Below are positions 27,593 through 31,825 of a stretch of 31,825 nt of DNA, in pieces. Within the stretch, counting starts at the first letter, position 1, and the number at the start of each line of letters is the position of its first letter. Under the pieces are notes generated by a model that was not told the origin of the DNA, made no database searches, and saw only the letters and a list, made by a program, of their open reading frames with translations. The DNA comes from Propionivibrio sp. (lineage in GTDB: Bacteria > Pseudomonadota > Gammaproteobacteria > Burkholderiales > Rhodocyclaceae), in assembly GCA_003249625.1 (NCBI GenBank), contig QKII01000110.1, positions 1 through 31,825 of the forward strand, written 5' to 3'. The position numbers and the translations under genes are program-made.

Positions 27593-28915
27593 ATGAGTGA
27601 TCTCCCGGATTTTCCCCCTCTGAATGATTTGCCCGCTGATGGCCGCGATGCGGCAATGGTGCTTAACCGCGAGTGTTTCTGCCAGAACATCGATCGCGTG
27701 GCGCTCAAGCGCTCGTTCGAAGGCGGCGAGGGTCTGTCCGGGGCGGAAATACTCGCATCGCGAGCGAATCTGTTCTCGCTGTCACGGGTTTTCGTGGCGC
27801 AGGAACACATTGATACCATGGCGCGGCTCGTCCGCGTCGTCGAAAGCATCGTCCAGCTTCCCGCCTGGCAGGAACGCGTCCTGGTGTATGCACCGGACAT
27901 TGCGCGGCACGTTCCCGCCGCCGTCGGTGTCTTTCTGGGTTACGACTTCCATCTGGACCCGAGCGGCCCGCGTCTGATCGAGATAAACACCAATGCGGGT
28001 GGCGGACTGCTCAACGCTCGCTTGCTTGATGCGCAGATCGCTTGTTGTCCTCAGGTGCCGGGGCGGGGAGCGCAACGGCACGCAGTCGAGAAAGACTTCG
28101 TTGCCATGTTTCGCGAGGAGTGGCGTCTCTCGCATGGCGACGCACCGCTCAGGCGCATCGCCATCGTCGACGAAACGCCGGCAGAGCAGTTTCTCGCGCC
28201 AGAATTCGAGCTTTTCCGGCAATTGTTCGAAGCGCATGGTATTGCCGCATGCATCTGCGCACCGGAGGCGTTGCTGTTCGATGGAACGCATTTGAAGCTC
28301 GACGGCGAGGTGATCGACCTCGTATATAACCGTCTGACCGATTTCGCGCTGGACGAGGGGAGCAACGCCGCACTGCGTGCCGCCTACCTTGCCGATGCCG
28401 TGGTGCTCACCCCGCACCCGCGCGCCCATGCGCTCTATGCCGACAAGCGCAACCTCGTGGCGTTGAGCGACGACGGCTGGCTGCAGTCGATCGGTGTCGA
28501 TGCCGTTGACCGGGCGCTTCTGCGTGCCTGCGTGCCGCATACCGAAGAAGTGACACCGGAGAACGCCGCGTCCTTCTGGACGACGCGAAAGCAATGGTTC
28601 TTCAAGCCCGAAGCCGGTTTCGGCAGCAAGGCGACCTATCGTGGCGACAAGGTGACGCGGCGTGTTTTCGAGGAAATCGCCTTGGGTGGCTTCATTGCCC
28701 AGGCACTGGTACCGCCCTCCGAACGGCGGTTGATGGTCGACGGCGTCGAACAGCGGCTCAAGCTCGATCTGCGAAATTTCGTTTACCGGAATCGGGTTCA
28801 GCTCGTTTCAGCCCGGTTGTATCAGGGGCAGACAACCAATTTTCGGACGCGCGGCGGTGGGTTCGCGGCGGTGTTTGCGGTGGGGGGGGCTCGTTCGGCT
28901 GTACTTGCCGTTTGA
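27593..28915 (+). CDS. ATP-grasp-like protein of unknown substrate
   Basis: This 440-residue cytoplasmic protein looks like a circularly permuted ATP-grasp ligase related in layout to glutathionylspermidine-synthase-type enzymes. An N-terminal block ends GPRLIEINTNAGGGLL (125-140). A central region has DLVYNRLTDF (242-251) and LTPHPRAHALYADKRNLVAL. A later nucleotide-binding region reads QWFFKPEAGFGSKATYRGDK (334-353) and FIAQALVPPSER (367-378). A likely Mg-binding block, LKLDLRNFVYRNRVQLVSARLYQGQTTNFRTRGGGF, is split across 389-424. The reaction would be ATP-dependent peptide-like bond formation on an unidentified amine or thiol. The start ATG has a poor ribosome binding site. The last residues pass through an eight-G run (near 28881), where an indel could alter only the tail. 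It is divergent from maeB and ends 84 bases before the convergent PEP-CTERM gene. Confidence 0.75.
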   Translation: MSDLPDFPPLNDLPADGRDAAMVLNRECFCQNIDRVALKRSFEGGEGLSGAEILASRANLFSLSRVFVAQEHIDTMARLVRVVESIVQLPAWQERVLVYAPDIARHVPAAVGVFLGYDFHLDPSGPRLIEINTNAGGGLLNARLLDAQIACCPQVPGRGAQRHAVEKDFVAMFREEWRLSHGDAPLRRIAIVDETPAEQFLAPEFELFRQLFEAHGIAACICAPEALLFDGTHLKLDGEVIDLVYNRLTDFALDEGSNAALRAAYLADAVVLTPHPRAHALYADKRNLVALSDDGWLQSIGVDAVDRALLRACVPHTEEVTPENAASFWTTRKQWFFKPEAGFGSKATYRGDKVTRRVFEEIALGGFIAQALVPPSERRLMVDGVEQRLKLDLRNFVYRNRVQLVSARLYQGQTTNFRTRGGGFAAVFAVGGARSAVLAV

Positions 28916-28954
28916 GCAGTGTTTTCGTCCGAAGGGCGAGGCGGGGTTGAGTGA

Positions 28955-28986
28955 GGGAAAAGAAAAACCCCGCGGAGGCGGGGGTT
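28955..28986 (-). terminator. Intrinsic terminator of the PEP-CTERM gene
   Basis: Read on the minus strand, a GC-rich stem (CCCCGC, CTCC loop, GCGGGG) is followed by TTTTTCTTTT. It lies 13 bases past the stop at 28999. It is a classic rho-independent terminator for the PEP-CTERM gene; the plus-strand gene ending at 28915 reads into the A-rich side and would be less well terminated. Confidence 0.85.
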
Positions 28987-28998
28987 CTGTAAGGGCGA

Positions 28999-29715
28999 TC
29001 AGGCTTTTTTACGCCGACCAAATCCGATTCCGGCCAGCCCCAAGCCAAGCAATGCAAGCGATGCGGGTTCGGGAACTCCGTTGATTACATCGGCGTTGCC
29101 AAATGTCACGTTGTCGATGGCGAAGCCCGCGGGCTCGCTGCCGGTAATGTAGAAGGATACTCCGGCAATGTTGGCGCCAGTATTGTCGAACAGGCCATAA
29201 AACTCGATGCCGAGAGCACTGTTGACGATCGTCCCGAGCGACGCTCCGAAGATGTCAAAGGCCTCGATGGTAGTGCCACCAATCGCGTTGAAATAGCCGC
29301 CGTCAAGGCCGACGGCTGCCACCGGTGTCGAGAACAGGATAGAAATAGGGCCGTTGAATGTCGGGCTGCCGGACAGTACAGGGCTGCTCGGATTGGATGC
29401 ATCACCCGCGATTTTGGTGCCGCCATCGGTGACGAGGCTCAAACTGCCGCCTGTCGGTGCGCCCGACAACGTCCTGACGGTTGAGCCGACTACGGTTTGT
29501 CCCAGGAAGCTTGTGCCGAACGAAATGGTGTTGCCGCCGACGTTATAGACGGGGTCGACATTGCCCATGGCATAGCCCGCTTCGCTGAACGTGATAACTG
29601 ACGCGGCAGGAGTGAAGGAGCCGGCTCCCAGATTGACCAATGCCGCATTGGCTGAACTGGCGGAAAGAAAGCAGAAAGCGCTTAATGCACCTGCCGCAAT
29701 GGTGGTTGATTTCAT
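28999..29715 (-). CDS. PEP-CTERM sorting domain protein (exported)
   Basis: This 238-residue exported protein has a signal peptide (MKSTTIAAGALSAFCFLSAS, cleavage near ANA) and a C-terminal PEP-CTERM signal, VPEPASLALLGLGLAGIGF followed by GRRKKA (214-238): the PEP motif, a hydrophobic segment and a basic tail. Such proteins are cleaved by exosortase (EpsH/XrtA-type) and released to or held at the cell surface, often in floc- or biofilm-forming Rhodocyclales. The mature part is Gly/Ser/Ala-rich and beta-rich, without recognised catalytic motifs. A DNVTFGNADVINGVPEP run precedes the signal, as in many of these proteins. AGGA lies upstream of the ATG, a sigma-54-like promoter is 47 bases before it, and a strong terminator follows. 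No exosortase is in the window. Confidence 0.93.
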   Translation of the reverse strand: MKSTTIAAGALSAFCFLSASSANAALVNLGAGSFTPAASVITFSEAGYAMGNVDPVYNVGGNTISFGTSFLGQTVVGSTVRTLSGAPTGGSLSLVTDGGTKIAGDASNPSSPVLSGSPTFNGPISILFSTPVAAVGLDGGYFNAIGGTTIEAFDIFGASLGTIVNSALGIEFYGLFDNTGANIAGVSFYITGSEPAGFAIDNVTFGNADVINGVPEPASLALLGLGLAGIGFGRRKKA

Positions 29716-29741
29716 GATATTCCTATCGAGTAAGAGATGTC

Positions 29742-29831
29742 GTTTGGTATATATGACGACGGGTTTTTAGGGAGCAAAAACTGTTCCTGTCTTGCTTATA
29801 AATTATTAAGCTGTTGTATTTGTTTGGTATA
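29742..29831. repeat. Direct repeat of GTTTGGTATA, 80 bp apart
   Basis: Identical 10-mers at 29742-29751 and 29822-29831 flank the sigma-54-like promoter. Relative to the expected start site, one lies just inside the transcript and the other about 60-70 bases upstream, where an enhancer-binding activator might bind. Confidence 0.55.
29773..29788 (-). promoter_or_regulatory. Sigma-54-like promoter of the PEP-CTERM gene
   Basis: On the minus strand AGGAACAGTTTTTGCT aligns to TGGCAC-N5-TTGCW with the invariant GG and GC in place and the correct spacing; the first T and the C of TGGCAC differ. Transcription would begin about 29762, giving a 47-base leader with AGGA before the ATG. PEP-CTERM genes are known to be RpoN- and PrsR-dependent in related floc-forming bacteria, which supports the call. 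Confidence 0.6.
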
Positions 29832-29954
29832 AATTCATATCTTGCGAACTGACAGGAGCCTGGAGTTAAATTGTGTAAATTTATTCGACACCTATGTTTC
29901 GGTTGCAATTGGTCCACTGTTGCAGCCTGCCGCTTTGAGGATGCCCGGGGTTGT

Positions 29955-29974
29955 CCTTCCTTCAGGAAGGTTTT
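29955..29974 (+). terminator. Hairpin plus T4 in the leader of the muiA-like gene
   Basis: CCTTCC and GGAAGG form a 6-bp perfect stem with a TTCA loop, followed directly by TTTT. No plus-strand gene precedes it closely, so it would terminate or attenuate a transcript starting in the intergenic region rather than end a known gene. It is a short T-tract, so efficiency is uncertain. Confidence 0.4.
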
Positions 29975-30070
29975 CGCTATGTCGACGGTCTTTCTCGCCG
30001 CCTTTTTCCGGCGGTATGCTTTGCTCGTGTGTTGGCCGCACCGGTCCTGAATCATTCCCAGGAGACTTCC

Positions 30071-31645
30071 ATGTTTCGTCGATTCATTATTTCGATGTTG
30101 TTCTTCGTTCCGCTGGCGCAGGCCGATGTCGAGGCGCCCATTACGCGGGTGACGCTTTACCCCGGTACGGCCACGGTCGAACGTTTTGCTGACGTCGTGG
30201 CGGGAACGCGGCTGCTTGAGGTCGGCGGGTTGCCGGCCAATTTCGATGCGAAAACGCTGCAAGTGCAAGCGGACAAAGGAATCCGTGTCGGGCAGATCAT
30301 GATCAGGGATGCAGCGAGTGGCGGCGATGGCGTACATCCGCGTGAAAAGACACTGAAAAAGATGGTCCTCGAACTTCAGGATCGCATCGATGCACTTGAC
30401 ATCGAGGTCAAGTCGGCTGGTCTGGTGACAGGTTATCTGGCGCGGCTGGAAAACGGGGAACAGGCGGCACTTGACGGCAAGGTGTTGCGCGGCATCGCAG
30501 ATGGTATCGAGACGGCGGGACGGAGTGCCTTTATGCGCGCGCAGGCAGCGGAAATTCGGAAACGTGCGATCAAGGAGGAGCTCGAGAAGGCCGAGTTCGA
30601 GTTGGCACAACTGAAGAGTGGCGCACGCAATTTCCGCAGCCTCAGCGTGCAACTTTCGGCCGAGCAGGGTGGCCGAATCAAGGTGATCTATCAGGTCGAT
30701 CGGGCCGGCTGGCAGCCTGCCTATCGCGCATCGCTTGATTCGGGTCGCTCGGTACTCGACCTGGAACGGATGGCCATGGTGTCTCAGAAATCGGGCGAGG
30801 ATTGGTCCGGCGTCAAACTCAGGCTGTCGACCGGTCAGCCGCAGGCGTTCCACGCACCGGCCGACCCGCAGACGCGTCGATTGGTCTATCACCGCCCTGT
30901 TCCTCGGGAAGAACTCGGACGTTCGCGACAGCTGCTGGCTGATGCAGTGCCGGCGCCTGCGCCGATGCGGAAGTCTGTGGTGAGGGAAAAAGATGATTAC
31001 GTCGCGCCGGTAATCGAAGTCAACAGTGCATTCGCGACGGAGTTCGACGTGCCTGGAACCGTAACGCTGGCGGCAGATGGTCGTGAGATTGCCGTGTCGC
31101 TGGGCCAGCAGACAGTGGCGGCCGCGCAGCGCGTGCAGGTGACACCATCGCTTCAGCGTTTCGGCGTGCTGGTGGCGGAGTTCGAACGTCTGCCCGGCGT
31201 CTGGTTGCCGGGCAATGTCCAGTTGTTTCGGGACGGTGGCTATGTCGGCGCAACGCGCTGGAATCCCGCAGGATCAGAGCGTTTTACGTTGGGTTTCGGG
31301 CAGGACGATCTTTTGCGCGTAGCGGTTGATCGCGAGGAACTCCAGGATGGTTCGGCGGGCTTTACCGGCCAGCGGCTACAGCGCAAGGTTGGCGATGTCT
31401 ACTCGTTGACCAGCATGCACCGTAATCCCGTTGACGTGCTTGTGCTCGAGCCATCGCCGATTGCGCAGTCGGACGAGATCGATGTCGAGCGGGGGTTCAA
31501 GCCGCAACCGAGCGGTGATTCCTGGAAGAACCGGCCGGGGGTTGTATTCTGGAACAAGACACTGGTGCCCGATGAAACCTGGAAGATTGGCGTCGATTAC
31601 ACGATCACCTATCCCAAGGAAGGCTCGGTCAGCGGTTTGCCGTGA
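30071..31645 (+). CDS. MuiA-family protein (DUF4140/DUF4139)
   Basis: This 525-residue exported protein has a signal peptide (MFRRFIISMLFFVPLAQA). An N-terminal DUF4140-like domain (about 22-110, ITRVTLYPGTATVERFADVV) is followed by a helical, likely coiled-coil segment (about 90-190). The DUF4139 beta-rich region runs from about 200 to the end (IKVIYQVDRAGWQPAYRASL, SGEDWSGVKLRLSTGQP). Family members are called mucoidy inhibitor A because of an Enterobacter or Klebsiella phenotype; the molecular function is unknown. AGGAGA at 30059-30064 supports the ATG at 30071; the longer frame from 29951 lacks a signal peptide at its start and is rejected. The last 30 residues (VDYTITYPKEGSVSGLP) end normally. 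It could act in the cell envelope, where the adjacent PEP-CTERM gene also works, but no link is shown. Confidence 0.88.
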   Translation: MFRRFIISMLFFVPLAQADVEAPITRVTLYPGTATVERFADVVAGTRLLEVGGLPANFDAKTLQVQADKGIRVGQIMIRDAASGGDGVHPREKTLKKMVLELQDRIDALDIEVKSAGLVTGYLARLENGEQAALDGKVLRGIADGIETAGRSAFMRAQAAEIRKRAIKEELEKAEFELAQLKSGARNFRSLSVQLSAEQGGRIKVIYQVDRAGWQPAYRASLDSGRSVLDLERMAMVSQKSGEDWSGVKLRLSTGQPQAFHAPADPQTRRLVYHRPVPREELGRSRQLLADAVPAPAPMRKSVVREKDDYVAPVIEVNSAFATEFDVPGTVTLAADGREIAVSLGQQTVAAAQRVQVTPSLQRFGVLVAEFERLPGVWLPGNVQLFRDGGYVGATRWNPAGSERFTLGFGQDDLLRVAVDREELQDGSAGFTGQRLQRKVGDVYSLTSMHRNPVDVLVLEPSPIAQSDEIDVERGFKPQPSGDSWKNRPGVVFWNKTLVPDETWKIGVDYTITYPKEGSVSGLP

Positions 31646-31690
31646 GTCTTCGGTTTCGTCAGCGTTGCTTTTCCGGGGGGGCGAACCTCC

Positions 31691-31825
31691 TCAGCGCAGC
31701 GCGAGGGCCATCGCCGACAGACAGTTGAGGATGCGCAAGGCGTGTTCGACACTATTGCTGCCGAATTCCAGCGTGACGGCGTCGAGACGTGTAAGGGTGG
31801 GCCATTGGCAGAACAGGTCGGCGTG
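31691..31825 (-). CDS. 3' end of an unrecognised gene (partial)
   Basis: An open minus-strand frame enters from the right edge and ends at TGA (31691-31693), giving 44 C-terminal residues that include TRLDAVTLEFGSNSVEHALR and end MALALR. Codon use is GC-rich at third positions, as in neighbouring genes. It is convergent with the MuiA-family gene, with 45 bases between stops. I do not recognise the family. Confidence 0.45.
   Translation of the reverse strand, partial: HADLFCQWPTLTRLDAVTLEFGSNSVEHALRILNCLSAMALALR

Larger units (their letters stand above)
29716..30070. other. AT-rich divergent region between the PEP-CTERM and muiA-like genes
   Basis: This 355-base stretch has no credible gene. 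It contains a sigma-54-like promoter for the PEP-CTERM gene (29773-29788), a direct repeat GTTTGGTATA (29742-29751 and 29822-29831), a hairpin followed by T4 (29955-29974) and a second small hairpin (29998-30014) in the leader of the plus-strand gene. A possible plus-strand promoter is TTGTGT with TATGTT 16 bases later, near 29870-29900. Confidence 0.6.

Noticed and set aside
29723..30892. Minus-strand open frame of 389 codons
   Set aside because: It covers the intergenic region and the antisense of the MuiA-family gene, with Arg/His/Cys-rich composition typical of shadows.

Overview
The window is GC-rich, densely coded chromosomal DNA from a diazotrophic betaproteobacterium. Four things together suggest Rhodocyclales (Azonexus/Dechloromonas/Propionivibrio-like): a NifA/sigma-54-type nifB operon, a PEP-CTERM surface protein, YaeQ, and sensors rich in c-type heme and hemerythrin. 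That placement is inference from gene content; no rRNA or tRNA gene was seen.

Layout. 1-5831: the 3' end of an unknown gene, a lipoprotein, then two minus-strand sensory proteins: a hybrid histidine kinase with a periplasmic CXXCH domain, and a methyl-accepting chemotaxis protein ending in a bacteriohemerythrin domain. 5977-7595: a divergent ArgP-type LysR regulator and LysE/ArgO-type amino-acid exporter. 7646-12522: a nitrogen-fixation operon, nifB - 2[4Fe-4S] ferredoxin - diiron flavoprotein (FprA type) - two [2Fe-2S] ferredoxins - DraG-type ADP-ribosylglycohydrolase. It is preceded by a full-consensus -24/-12 promoter and two overlapping NifA-type sites. 12876-15874: a PstS-like periplasmic binding protein and a second hybrid histidine kinase, probably a sensing pair. 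15952-20883: a minus-strand TolC-MacA-MacB(ATPase)-MacB(permease) efflux operon with overlapping genes, followed by a small exported protein behind a perfect 13-bp inverted repeat. 21010-24985: yaeQ, an amino-acid ABC permease and ATPase without a binding protein, and a DinG/YoaA-type iron-sulfur helicase. 24997-25074: a two-hairpin dispersed-repeat-like element between convergent genes. 25098-27371: NADP-type malic enzyme (maeB). 27593-31825: an ATP-grasp-like protein of unknown substrate, a PEP-CTERM protein with an intrinsic terminator and a sigma-54-like promoter, a MuiA/DUF4139 family protein, and the 3' end of an unknown minus-strand gene.

How the genes fit together. The nif operon joins FeMo-cofactor precursor synthesis (NifB), low-potential electron carriers, a likely O2/NO-consuming flavodiiron protein, and the enzyme that would remove ADP-ribose from NifH. 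DraT is not in the window. The flanking redox and oxygen sensors suit a microaerobic diazotroph. The main points for a second look are the overlapping NifA sites, the apparent ATT or CTG start of the DraG gene behind a perfect Shine-Dalgarno, the hairpin at the small exported protein, the binding-protein/kinase pair, and the sigma-54-like site at the PEP-CTERM gene.
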